Shown: positions 1-6,230 of the stretch, piece after piece | How positions within the stretch are numbered: the stretch's first letter is position 1 | Layout: the number at the start of each line of letters is the position of its first letter | Notes under the pieces: model-generated | Database searches by the model: none | Told to the model about the DNA's origin: nothing | What the model saw: only the letters and a program-made list of their open reading frames with translations | Assembly: GCA_022704585.1 (NCBI GenBank) | Contig: JAKJGD010000068.1 | Location: 1-8,167, forward strand | Direction: 5' to 3' | From: Spirochaetota bacterium | GTDB taxonomy: Bacteria; Spirochaetota; UBA4802; UBA5550 | Length of the DNA: 8,167 nt | Position numbers and translations under genes: made by a program

Positions 1-218
1 ATCCCGGCCGCTGTCGGGTAGAGCGAGGTCAGCTCCGAAAAGCACATGGACGAGAGCAGGCAGAGCAGCCCCGCCAGCAGGATCGATATCCACGCCAGCT
101 CGCCGACCATGATGGTGGCGACCTGGATGCCCGCGAGGTAGCACGACGTCGCGATGGCCATGCCCGCCGACGTCGAGATGATGGTCCTGAGCTTCAGTAC
201 TTTTTTGAGTTCGCCCAT
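1..218 (-). CDS. APC-family amino acid/amine permease, N-terminal part (cut by window edge)
   Basis: Only the first 72 codons are in the window; the gene continues beyond position 1. The start is the ATG at 218-216, with an AGGAGA ribosome binding site just upstream (about 224-229). The protein opens with a short charged stretch (MGELKKVLKLRT), followed by two hydrophobic helices at about residues 12-33 and 42-60. It then has SELTSLYPTAAG at 61-72, which matches the conserved end of TM2 in amino acid-polyamine-organocation permeases (pattern xELxSxYPxAGG). Such proteins are inner-membrane carriers, usually of 10-14 helices, importing or exchanging amino acids or amines. It is the last visible gene of a run with the SCP2 protein and class III aminotransferase; the SCP2 stop lies only 9 bases upstream, so translation is probably coupled. 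The substrate cannot be told from this fragment. The family call is good; the link to the aminotransferase substrate is inference. Confidence 0.82.
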   Translation of the reverse strand, partial: MGELKKVLKLRTIISTSAGMAIATSCYLAGIQVATIMVGELAWISILLAGLLCLLSSMCFSELTSLYPTAAG

Positions 219-227
219 TGCTTTCTC

Positions 228-587
228 CTATGCGTCCGGCCAGATGATCATGGTGATGGCGTCGAGCCGCACCACGTCCTCCTGGCTCGCCTTGACGCGT
301 ATCTCCCCCTGCAGGTACTTCTGGGAGGGATTCAGGTCGCCCCAGAACATGTCGCAGAGATCCTCGCTCGTCGCGCTCACGATGATGTCCGCTGCGCCCT
401 CCGCCCCGGCCTTGAACGAGATGATCTCGCCCTTCACGACGTCCATGGTGAACGCGTCCTTCGTGTCGTCCGCGACGAAGTGCAGGAGCCTGGTCCAGTC
501 CCGCTGCATTTTCCTGAGCCGCTTGTTTTCATTGCACTGGACCTGGTAGTCCGCCAGCGCATCGATAATCTCCTGACTTGTAGCCAT
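228..587 (-). CDS. SCP2 sterol-binding-domain protein, stand-alone
   Basis: This is a 119-residue soluble protein without signal peptide or membrane segment, the size of a single SCP2 domain. The C-terminal half has the usual order of the fold: a beta segment (AFTMDVVKGEIISFKAG, 45-61), then ADIIVSATSEDLCDMFWGDLNPSQKYLQGEIRVKASQEDVVRLDAI (66-111 region), where G-x-LNP-xx-(A/K)YLxGxIxVKxS is the signature of the family. SCP2 domains bind lipids or other hydrophobic molecules in a tunnel; in bacteria the stand-alone forms have no settled function. The start at 587 is set by a GGGAGGAGG site at 591-599. The gene lies 28 bases after the class III aminotransferase and 9 bases before the permease, so all three are likely on one mRNA. 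A role in holding an apolar substrate or intermediate of that pathway is inference. The domain assignment is confident. Confidence 0.85.
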   Translation of the reverse strand: MATSQEIIDALADYQVQCNENKRLRKMQRDWTRLLHFVADDTKDAFTMDVVKGEIISFKAGAEGAADIIVSATSEDLCDMFWGDLNPSQKYLQGEIRVKASQEDVVRLDAITMIIWPDA

Positions 588-615
588 GTTCCTCCTCCCG
601 GTTCTATATGCGTTG

Positions 616-1884
616 TTAATCGTTTGCGCCCAGGCCCGCCTCCCGCGAAAGCTCCTTCAGGGAGTCCGCGAGCGCGGTCAGCACGGTATCGACCTCGTCG
701 GGAGCGATCACCAGCGGCGGCATGAGGCGGCAGATGCTGGGATCGTTGCCGGTATAAATCGCAATCACGCCCCGGTCCGCCATCTTCCTGGTGAGCCGCG
801 GGCCGATCGACTCGTTCGTGAACTGCAGCCCCATCATGAGCCCCTTTTGCCGCACCTCGAGGAGCAGGCCGGGATACTCTTTCAGAAGGCCGTCAAAGCC
901 GGCGCGAAAGCGCCTGCCCATCTCCTCCGCGTGCGCCGGCAGGTCGTGCTTTGTAATGTAATCGATCACCGCCAGCCCGACCATGCACCCCAGGTCAGAG
1001 CCCCCGAAGGTCGAGAGATGGATGAAGGGATGGGGAATGAAGAAATCCTGTATGTCTTCCTTGAATATGGTGGCCGAGATCGGGTAGAGCCCTCCGCCGA
1101 GCGACTTTGCCACGGTCATGATGTCCGGGACCACGCCCCAGTGCTCGCTCGCAAACATCCTGCCCGTGCGCGCGAACCCGGTCTGCACCTCGTCAAAGAT
1201 GAGCAGCGTCTCGTGCTCGTCGCACAGGGCGCGGACGCCGGCCAGGTAGTCGTCCGGGGGAATGTTGATCCCGCCCTCGCCCTGTATCGGCTCGAGGATG
1301 ACGGCGGCCGTGTCCGCGGTGATCGCCTTCTTCATCGCGCCCAGGTCCCCGAACGGGACCATGGTGAAGCCCGGCATCAGGGGCCCAAACGGCTCCCTGT
1401 ACGCGTCGCGGCCGATCGCGGAGAGGGCGAACCCGGTGTGGCCGTGGTATGCCCTGTCCGTGTAGATGATCTCCTTTTTCATGGTGTGCCCGCGCGCAAT
1501 CTTGATCGCCGCGTCGTTGGCCTCGCCTCCCCCCACGCCGAACACCGTGCATTTCAGGTCGCCCGGTGTTATCTCCGCAAGCTTCTTCGCGAGGTCCGCC
1601 TTGGGCTTGGAGCAGAGCAGGAAGACGCCGATGTCATATGTATCGAGCGCCTTCTTCAGTGCATCCACGATCTCGCGGCTGTGCCTTCCGACGTTCATGA
1701 TGCCGGAGCCGGTCTGGCAGTCTATGTACTTTGTGCCGGTAATGTCCCAGACGCAGGCGCCTTCCCGCCGGTCCTCGATAATGTCGAGTCCGGCCGCCTT
1801 CATGGTGCGCACCTTCATCGGGCTGATGTATTTAGAGAAATCGGAAAGGGCCTGTTCCTTTACGCGTTGAGAATCATTTGCCAT
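616..1884 (-). CDS. Class III PLP-dependent aminotransferase (substrate unknown)
   Basis: This 422-residue protein has the full length and motif order of class III (fold type I) aminotransferases. Seen in sequence: a glycine-rich cofactor phosphate site [15 protein letters not shown] (117-131), YHGHTGFAL (146-154), [10 protein letters not shown] (196-205), [14 protein letters not shown] (231-244, Asp231 for the pyridine nitrogen), TVAKSLGGG (257-265) with Lys260 as the Schiff-base lysine, and [10 protein letters not shown] (291-300). The first motif reads GGGEA where acetylornithine or GABA aminotransferases usually have SGTEA, so it belongs to a side branch. It would move an amino group from an omega-amine or amino acid to a keto acid in the cytoplasm. 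The start at 1884 follows a GGAGG site at 1891-1895, six bases away. It heads a run with SCP2 and an APC permease, suggesting amine or amino acid use. Acetylornithine, GABA, putrescine or beta-alanine activities are all possible; none is proven. A long plus-strand open frame lies antisense to it and is judged non-coding. Confidence 0.93.
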   Translation of the reverse strand: MANDSQRVKEQALSDFSKYISPMKVRTMKAAGLDIIEDRREGACVWDITGTKYIDCQTGSGIMNVGRHSREIVDALKKALDTYDIGVFLLCSKPKADLAKKLAEITPGDLKCTVFGVGGGEANDAAIKIARGHTMKKEIIYTDRAYHGHTGFALSAIGRDAYREPFGPLMPGFTMVPFGDLGAMKKAITADTAAVILEPIQGEGGINIPPDDYLAGVRALCDEHETLLIFDEVQTGFARTGRMFASEHWGVVPDIMTVAKSLGGGLYPISATIFKEDIQDFFIPHPFIHLSTFGGSDLGCMVGLAVIDYITKHDLPAHAEEMGRRFRAGFDGLLKEYPGLLLEVRQKGLMMGLQFTNESIGPRLTRKMADRGVIAIYTGNDPSICRLMPPLVIAPDEVDTVLTALADSLKELSREAGLGAND

Positions 1885-1942
1885 GTGACGCCTCCAGCCG
1901 AATAGTATGAAAACAGCCGTCCCCCCTTTTTTTGAAAGAACC

Positions 1943-1975
1943 CCCGGCCGGGCCGCGGAGCCTTCGCGCGGCTCC
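1943..1975. other. GC-rich inverted repeats between MFS and aminotransferase genes
   Basis: The 130-base gap at 1885-2014 contains a 10-bp palindrome CCCGGCCGGG at 1943-1952 and a 6-bp stem GGAGCC (1957-1962) / GGCTCC (1970-1975) with a 7-base loop. On the minus strand, in the direction of transcription, this lies about 40 bases after the MFS stop and is followed by GGGTTCTTTC, which is only a poor U-tract. It could be a weak terminator or a processing hairpin separating the MFS transcript from the three-gene operon. No convincing promoter was seen between it and the aminotransferase start. Confidence 0.3.
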
Positions 1976-2014
1976 TCCTGCCGTCAGCCCGGTATCCACT
2001 TGTCCCTGCCCCGG

Positions 2015-3241
2015 TCAGGTGCGAGCGGGTTTGTCCTGAGACGGAACCTCCTTCAGCAGTATCGTCAGCAGCAGCGCCAGGCAGAACAGCGCGGTGATGA
2101 TTTTCATGTTGAAGAAAATGACGATGGGAATGCCGCTGATCTGTCCGCTCAGCATCAGCATGCCGTTGGATGTGGCCTCGGGAACCGGATGGGTCTTTTC
2201 AACTGCATAGGTCAGCCCCACCGGCAATGCCGGCACCAGGAAAAACCCGAATATGAACCCGCTTATTCCCAGCAGTATGATGGAAGTCGCAAATTGAATA
2301 ACAAGGGTGAGCGGTATTGCCATTAAGACTGCAAGCACGAGGAACAGCTTTCTTTTATGAAATTTGTCCGACAGCGCCGAGAGGATTACCGCGCCGAACA
2401 TGCCGCCGACCACCATAAGGCCGCCGACTATGCCGGGAGCGAGCTTTGGATCTATATCCAGGGGCCTGTTTTTGAATATGGAGTCTATTGCAGTCAGTAT
2501 GCCGTTGAAAGCCCCGAGACCGATGAAAAAAAGCATTAACAGCAGGCTGAAGTCCCTGTTCCGGAACAGGGACTTCAGCCCGATCGTCATGGAAACTTTT
2601 CTTTCCATGGCCAGGGGATTAGGCGCCACTGGCGGTCGTTCTTTAACGAATATCAGGAACAGTACCATCCCGACGAGTGCCGGTATCCCGTATGCGATGA
2701 GGATGACATCTATACCCTCACTGATCGCACCAGTTTCACGGTAGGCCGCCATGATGAAATCGGTCGCGAACATTACTATGGTAAAGCCTATGAACATAGA
2801 CATGGTCAGCAGACCGGATGCGAGCGCTTCCTCCTTTTCCGGGAACCAGTTGGCGGCAAGCTTCGTGAAGGCGTTTAATACGAACGGCTGGGCAACGGCG
2901 CATCCTATCATGCAGGCGAGAAGCCAGCCGTAACCCGGCGCGAAGATCCGGAGGAACCCGCATGCCCCGATAAGGACCACGCCGATGCCGGCCCCCTTTT
3001 TCAGCCCGAACTTGTCAATGCACCAGGCCGCCGGAATGGCGAACGGAAGCCAGGAGAACATGGCCAGCATAGCCAGGTAATCAATGCGGTCTATATTGCC
3101 GCCGGTATATATGGACGCCGCGTCTCCTGCAATGGGAGCGAACGTCATCCACATGATTTGCGATACGGCGGTGACAAGCATGTATATGGACAGCACGACC
3201 CAGCGATACGGAGATACCTTTGACTGCAGATCATTATGCAT
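2015..3241 (-). CDS. MFS transporter of the FLVCR/DIRC2-like group
   Basis: This is a 408-residue membrane protein with about 12 hydrophobic helices in two halves and a cytoplasmic loop around residues 199-230. Seen motifs are WMTFAPI (31-37), AAWCIDKFGLKKG (71-83), AVAQPFVLNAFTKLAANWFPEKEEALA (115-141), GLKSLFRNRDFSLLL (221-235) and FLVPALPVGLTYAVEKTHPVPEATSNGMLMLSGQISGI (334-371). The AQPFxLNAxTKLAAxWFP segment and the late ExTxPxxExTSxG(L/M)L segment are typical of the FLVCR/DIRC2 branch, whose animal members move choline, ethanolamine or haem. A choline- or amine-like substrate here is inference. The start at 3241 is chosen for GGAGG at 3246-3250 (four bases away) and because the protein then begins directly before TM1. 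Upstream in-frame ATGs at 3259 and 3319 lack good sites. GC content is clearly lower than the neighbours (27 of 60 and 30 of 60 bases in two sampled lines, against 45 of 60 in the aminotransferase), hinting at separate ancestry. It holds the 36-bp palindrome described separately. Confidence 0.88.
   Translation of the reverse strand: MHNDLQSKVSPYRWVVLSIYMLVTAVSQIMWMTFAPIAGDAASIYTGGNIDRIDYLAMLAMFSWLPFAIPAAWCIDKFGLKKGAGIGVVLIGACGFLRIFAPGYGWLLACMIGCAVAQPFVLNAFTKLAANWFPEKEEALASGLLTMSMFIGFTIVMFATDFIMAAYRETGAISEGIDVILIAYGIPALVGMVLFLIFVKERPPVAPNPLAMERKVSMTIGLKSLFRNRDFSLLLMLFFIGLGAFNGILTAIDSIFKNRPLDIDPKLAPGIVGGLMVVGGMFGAVILSALSDKFHKRKLFLVLAVLMAIPLTLVIQFATSIILLGISGFIFGFFLVPALPVGLTYAVEKTHPVPEATSNGMLMLSGQISGIPIVIFFNMKIITALFCLALLLTILLKEVPSQDKPART
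2545..2580. repeat. Perfect 36-bp palindrome inside the MFS coding sequence
   Basis: The left half GGCTGAAGTCCCTGTTCC (2545-2562) is followed with no spacer by its exact reverse complement GGAACAGGGACTTCAGCC (2563-2580). Pairing stops at 2544/2581. On the minus strand it encodes residues 221-233 of the transporter, the segment leading into TM7. On the plus strand, one frame encodes the same peptide LKSLFRNRDFS. As DNA it could extrude a cruciform; as mRNA it would form a stem of up to about 16 bp. A run of seven T on the minus strand (2532-2526) follows 12 bases later, too far for a standard terminator. Confidence 0.97.
2588..2609. repeat. Second inverted repeat (8-6-8) next to the palindrome
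   Basis: CATGGAAA (2588-2595) and TTTCCATG (2602-2609) form a perfect 8-bp stem with the 6-base loop CTTTTC. It starts 7 bases beyond the 36-bp palindrome, with a small CGATCG palindrome (2581-2586) between them. It lies in codons 211-218 of the MFS gene, the cytoplasmic loop between the two halves. Whether it is functional is unknown. Confidence 0.75.
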
Positions 3242-3274
3242 AATGCCTCCGCCGTTCATGGTTTCCGGATGCGC

Positions 3275-3297
3275 CGGAATGCCCCTCCCGGATTCCG
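3275..3297. other. Short hairpin in the leader of the MFS gene
   Basis: CGGAAT (3275-3280) and ATTCCG (3292-3297) pair across an 11-base loop rich in C on the plus strand (G on the sense strand). It sits about 25 bases upstream of the GGAGG site of the MFS gene within the 151-base gap 3242-3392. No clear promoter hexamers are visible in that gap, and the far end contains another GC palindrome, GCCGGCCGGC at 3378-3387, just after the hydrolase stop. The role is open; it may be chance in GC-rich DNA. Confidence 0.25.
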
Positions 3298-3392
3298 CAC
3301 CCGGACGAGAAAGCCTCACGTCGCGAGCAGGGTATCCCGCGCATGCACGACCGGACGGTAGCGGGGAAAGACCCGATGCCGGCCGGCCCCGG

Positions 3393-4349
3393 TCAGAGCT
3401 CTATCTCCATACCCTCGCTCGCGATGTCAATCTCGAGATCGCCCACCCGCCGGGGGTTCATCCCCATGTAGGTGCGGGCGTTCACGAGCACGTTTTCGAG
3501 CTTGTCGTCGTCGTAGTTCGGTTCGTGGTGAAACAGGAGGAGGCGCCTGACATTGAACATGCCGGCAATGTCGATGGCTATGGTGGCCGACGAGTGGCCG
3601 AACTCGAACTTGCTGATGGCCTCCTCGAAGGTGTACTGCGTGTCGAAAATGACGACGTCGGCGTCCGAGAAAAAGGCCCGGTATTTCTCGATATGGTCTA
3701 TCTCGTTGATGTTGAACTCGCAATCGCTGGTGTAGACCATCACCGCTCCCCGGTCCTCGATCCTGAAACCGTAGGCACCGCCCGGATGGGGCATGACCTT
3801 GTTCAGCACCCGCGCGTCGTTGAGGAAGAGCTCCTCCTCCGATTCGATGGTGAAAAATTCCTTGGTGGACTGGAGATAATCGAAGGTGACCGGGAAATGG
3901 GAGAATACCTGCTGGTGGTCAAGGCGCTGCTTTAAATCCTTGAACGCGGAGTAAAAATTGAACCGGTTACCCCTGATGTACATGGGAACGAAAAAGGGAA
4001 TGCCCTGGATATGGTCCCAGTGGGTGTGCGATAGAAAAATATTGGCGGTGCCTCTGCCCTTGCCGAAGTCCCCTTTCATCATTTCCATGCCCATGGCCCT
4101 GAGCCCGCTGCCGCAGTCCAGGATAATGATGTCGCCCGACGAGGTAGTCACCTGTATGGAGGTCGTGTTGCCCCCGAACGTACTCCGTACCGAGACCGGC
4201 AGGGACCGCACGAAAGAATCTATGGCCTCCTCCGATGATATGTCGCCGGGTTTGGCCAGGGACAGGGCCCTGCGTATTTTCGTCTCCACATTGTCGCTGG
4301 TTAGAGGGGTCGGAAGCGACCCCCTGACGCCCCAGAGCTTGATTCTCAT
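3393..4349 (-). CDS. Metallo-beta-lactamase-fold hydrolase
   Basis: This 318-residue soluble protein begins MRIKLWGVRGSLPTP, the usual opening of a metallo-beta-lactamase subfamily related to phosphodiesterases (RNase Z/PhnP-like); this decides the start at 4349 over an upstream in-frame ATG at 4421. Metal ligands are visible in order: HTHWDH at 108-113 (His108, His110, Asp112, His113), His188 in MPHPG, Asp209 in YTSDCE, and a late His274/His275 in FHHEPN; Asp236 (FDTQY) and His252 (GHSSA) are also conserved-looking. Between GSLPTP and the usual GGNTTSIQV (59-67) lies an extra, mostly helical, roughly 43-residue segment (16-58) absent from the shortest family members. The enzyme probably hydrolyses a phosphoester or other ester with two zinc or similar ions in the cytoplasm; the substrate is unknown. 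It is transcribed from its own promoter at 4423-4450, with a GC-rich stem GCCGC/GCGGC at 4379-4393 in the leader and a modest AGAGAA ribosome site. Confidence 0.9.
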   Translation of the reverse strand: MRIKLWGVRGSLPTPLTSDNVETKIRRALSLAKPGDISSEEAIDSFVRSLPVSVRSTFGGNTTSIQVTTSSGDIIILDCGSGLRAMGMEMMKGDFGKGRGTANIFLSHTHWDHIQGIPFFVPMYIRGNRFNFYSAFKDLKQRLDHQQVFSHFPVTFDYLQSTKEFFTIESEEELFLNDARVLNKVMPHPGGAYGFRIEDRGAVMVYTSDCEFNINEIDHIEKYRAFFSDADVVIFDTQYTFEEAISKFEFGHSSATIAIDIAGMFNVRRLLLFHHEPNYDDDKLENVLVNARTYMGMNPRRVGDLEIDIASEGMEIEL

Positions 4350-4422
4350 ACTGTTTCTCTTTTTACGTATAGTGCCCGGCCGCCCGGAGCGGCAGCCCGG
4401 TCCCCCCATGAATCGAATCATT

Positions 4423-4450
4423 ATTGTAATACGGTTATATATTTAGTCAA
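4423..4450 (-). promoter_or_regulatory. Sigma-70-like promoter for the metallo-hydrolase
   Basis: Read on the minus strand, TTGACT (4450-4445) and TACAAT (4428-4423) are separated by 16 bases, each matching the consensus at five of six positions. The spacer is AT-rich in an otherwise GC-rich area. This would start transcription near 4416, giving a leader of about 67 bases before the ATG at 4349. Confidence 0.6.
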
Positions 4451-4488
4451 TAGAAATATGCTCCCGCTACAGGCCGGCAATAAAAAGA

Positions 4489-4516
4489 TTGACATGATAC
4501 GGGCCTGCTTTATCAG
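4489..4516 (+). promoter_or_regulatory. Sigma-70-like promoter for the aspartate-type aminotransferase
   Basis: An exact TTGACA at 4489-4494 is followed after 16 bases by TATCAG at 4511-4516 (four of six). Transcription would start near 4523, about 37 bases before the chosen ATG at 4560. Its -35 lies 38 bases from the -35 of the divergent hydrolase promoter, so one regulator could act on both. Confidence 0.5.
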
Positions 4517-4559
4517 ATGTGGTAGCTTCGGCCTCACCATTACTGACCAGGGAGCGAAT

Positions 4560-5771
4560 ATGAAATTCTCGGAAAGGATTCTCCAGGTAAAACCCTCACC
4601 GACACTTGAAGTAACGGCCCTTGCCAACGCGATGAAGGCAAAGGGGATCGATGTCATCGGGTTCGGAACCGGGGAGCCCGATTTCGACACCCCGGAGCAC
4701 ATCAAGCAGGCCGCTATAAAAGCGATCATGAACGGCAAGACCAAGTACACTCCCTCCGGCGGCATACCGGAGCTCAAGAAGGCCATTGTCGAAAAGTTCA
4801 AGCGCGACAACAACCTGGAATACAAGGCCTCCGAGGTCATCGTTAACTCGGGCGGCAAGCACTCGTTTTACAACCTGATGCAGGTCATACTGAACAGGGG
4901 CGACGAGGTCATCATCCCGTCCCCCTACTGGGTCTCGTACCCGCCGATGACCCTGCTGGCGGACGGCACCCCGGTCATCGTGGAAACCACGGAGGAGCAG
5001 GGCTTCAAGATGCAGCCGGACCAGCTCGCCCGCGCACTGACCGTGCGGACCAGGGCCGTGGTAATCAATTCACCTTCAAACCCGACCGGGTCCGCGTACA
5101 CGAAAAAAGAGATCGAGGCGCTTGCCGAGGTCGTGGGCGACCGGGATATTCTCCTCGTCTCGGACGACATGTACGAGTCGATCCTGTATGACGGGTTCAA
5201 GTTCTTCAACATCGCCAACGTTTCGGAAAAAATGAAGAAGAAGACCATCGTAATGAACGGCGTTTCCAAGGCCTATTCCATGACGGGCTGGCGCATCGGC
5301 TACATGGCCGGGGACGCGGAGATCATGGCACAGGTGGACACGCTCCAGAGCCAGTCGACCTCGAACCCGACCTCGATATCGCAGTGGGCCGCGGTCGAGG
5401 CGCTCAATGGAGACCAGTCTGCCGTGGGCGAGATGGTGGCGGCGTTCGACCGCCGGCGGAAAATGATCGTGAACGACCTCAACAAGATACCCGGTTTCAC
5501 CTGCCTGAGCCCCAACGGCGCATTTTATGCCTTCCCCGGTGTCGGGGGCGTGTATAAGCTCCGGGGATGGGCCGGGATCGTGGAGAAATACAAGAGCGGG
5601 CACGACTCGTCCAGGCTCAGCTCCTACCTGCTCGAGGAAGCGCGCGTGGCGGTAGTGCCGGGAATTGCGTTCGGATCGGACCTGCACATACGCCTCTCCT
5701 TCGCAACCTCCGACCAGAACATCATCGAGGGCGTACGCCGGATAGACGAGGCGATCCGCAAGCTCGCGTAG
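4560..5771 (+). CDS. Class I aminotransferase, subgroup Ib aspartate type
   Basis: This 403-residue PLP enzyme matches the length and motifs of Ib aspartate aminotransferases (Thermus type). Visible are GTGEPDFDTP (36-45), KYTPSGGIPELKKA (62-75), VNSGGKHSFYN (95-105), PSPYWVSYP (120-128), NSPSNPTGSAY (170-180, Asn174), SDDMYE (201-206, Asp202 and Tyr205), the cofactor lysine Lys237 in GVSKAYSMTGWRIGY (234-248) and the substrate carboxylate arginine in HIRLSFA (376-382, Arg378). Lys100 in SGGK corresponds to the lysine that in Thermus enzyme binds the distal carboxylate of aspartate, supporting a dicarboxylic substrate. It would interconvert aspartate and 2-oxoglutarate with oxaloacetate and glutamate in the cytoplasm. 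Some relatives also use prephenate. The motif normally SDEIYE reads SDDMYE. The start at 4560 follows AGGGAG at 4549-4554; an in-frame ATG at 4458 precedes the promoter and is unlikely. It ends three bases from the stop of the convergent FlaG-like gene. Confidence 0.93.
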   Translation: MKFSERILQVKPSPTLEVTALANAMKAKGIDVIGFGTGEPDFDTPEHIKQAAIKAIMNGKTKYTPSGGIPELKKAIVEKFKRDNNLEYKASEVIVNSGGKHSFYNLMQVILNRGDEVIIPSPYWVSYPPMTLLADGTPVIVETTEEQGFKMQPDQLARALTVRTRAVVINSPSNPTGSAYTKKEIEALAEVVGDRDILLVSDDMYESILYDGFKFFNIANVSEKMKKKTIVMNGVSKAYSMTGWRIGYMAGDAEIMAQVDTLQSQSTSNPTSISQWAAVEALNGDQSAVGEMVAAFDRRRKMIVNDLNKIPGFTCLSPNGAFYAFPGVGGVYKLRGWAGIVEKYKSGHDSSRLSSYLLEEARVAVVPGIAFGSDLHIRLSFATSDQNIIEGVRRIDEAIRKLA

Positions 5772-5774
5772 CGG

Positions 5775-6194
5775 CTATCCGATACTGTCGAACAACAAAC
5801 CTTCACCCTGATGGATCCGGGTTATCAGGTCATTGAATTCACGATGGGTGATATTCTTTTTCTTGACCTCGGCAATCCTTCCGTTCTGGTCAAGCCTGAC
5901 CAGGTTAATGAAGATATCGTCATATTCGCGGTATATGTAGAAACGGTACGGGGACTTCTTCGCCTCGAGCTCGCCGTTCACGAGTGCGGCGGTATCCTTC
6001 AGGCTCTCGAAATGCTCCCCGGCCTCGTCGTTTTCCTTTTCCCGCTGTTCATGCGGGTGCTCCCTCTTGTGTTTATCGGTATCGATAACGGGATCGCGTG
6101 AGCTCACAATATCCGACTTGTTGATCCTGTCCATGTTCGAGCTCATCGTTTTTTCCGCAACCGCCACTCTTTCAAAATAGGGGAACAGTTCCAT
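5775..6194 (-). CDS. Small FlaG-like protein (tentative)
   Basis: This 139-residue protein has no signal peptide or membrane helix. Residues 16-65 are polar and charged (many K, E, H, D, S), probably disordered. A compact C-terminal part (68-139) reads LVNGELEAKKSPYRFYIYREYDDIFINLVRLDQNGRIAEVKKKNITHREFNDLI, then GEGLLFD. Two beta strands, an (I/V)xxVxxDxxGxIxEV core and a closing helix resemble the C-terminal domain of the flagellar protein FlaG (for example Bacillus YvyC, which has VNGL, LKFEFHEKLNDYYVKVIDEKTNEVIREI and GLIVD in the same order). This is judged from memory of the family, not an alignment. FlaG proteins have disordered N termini and influence filament length. The start at 6194 has a strong AAGGAGG site (6201-6207). 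A flagellar-type promoter box lies upstream. The gene converges on the aminotransferase with a 3-base gap. Otherwise it is a conserved hypothetical protein. Confidence 0.6.
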   Translation of the reverse strand: MELFPYFERVAVAEKTMSSNMDRINKSDIVSSRDPVIDTDKHKREHPHEQREKENDEAGEHFESLKDTAALVNGELEAKKSPYRFYIYREYDDIFINLVRLDQNGRIAEVKKKNITHREFNDLITRIHQGEGLLFDSIG

Positions 6195-6230
6195 GGCCGT
6201 CCTCCTTGAATGCTTCTATCGCCATTACCA

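Noticed and set aside
586..1905. A 439-codon plus-strand open frame across the whole aminotransferase gene
   Set aside because: It is antisense to a clear class III aminotransferase, is rich in Arg, His, Pro and Ala as expected of antisense GC-rich DNA, and shows no recognisable domain.
1921..1933. C6-T7 homopolymer run upstream of the aminotransferase as a phase-variable tract
   Set aside because: It is short, outside the reading frame, and not placed between recognisable promoter hexamers.
2526..2580. The 36-bp palindrome plus T7 run as an intragenic intrinsic terminator
   Set aside because: The T-run begins 12 bases after the stem, whereas an intrinsic terminator needs it directly adjacent.
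3242..3319. Longer N terminus for the MFS transporter (ATG at 3319 or 3259)
   Set aside because: The extra residues are not hydrophobic or conserved-looking, and only the ATG at 3241 has a GGAGG site.
3084..3935. A 283-codon plus-strand open frame over the MFS/hydrolase junction
   Set aside because: It spans the antisense of two real genes and the gap between them, with no domain and no ribosome site judged convincing.
4458..4559. Longer N terminus for the aspartate-type aminotransferase
   Set aside because: The extra 34 codons overlap a TTGACA promoter, and the family normally begins near MKFSERILQVKPSPT.
5076..5687. A 203-codon minus-strand open frame inside the aspartate-type aminotransferase
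   Set aside because: It lies antisense to well-conserved PLP-enzyme motifs and has the composition of a shadow frame.
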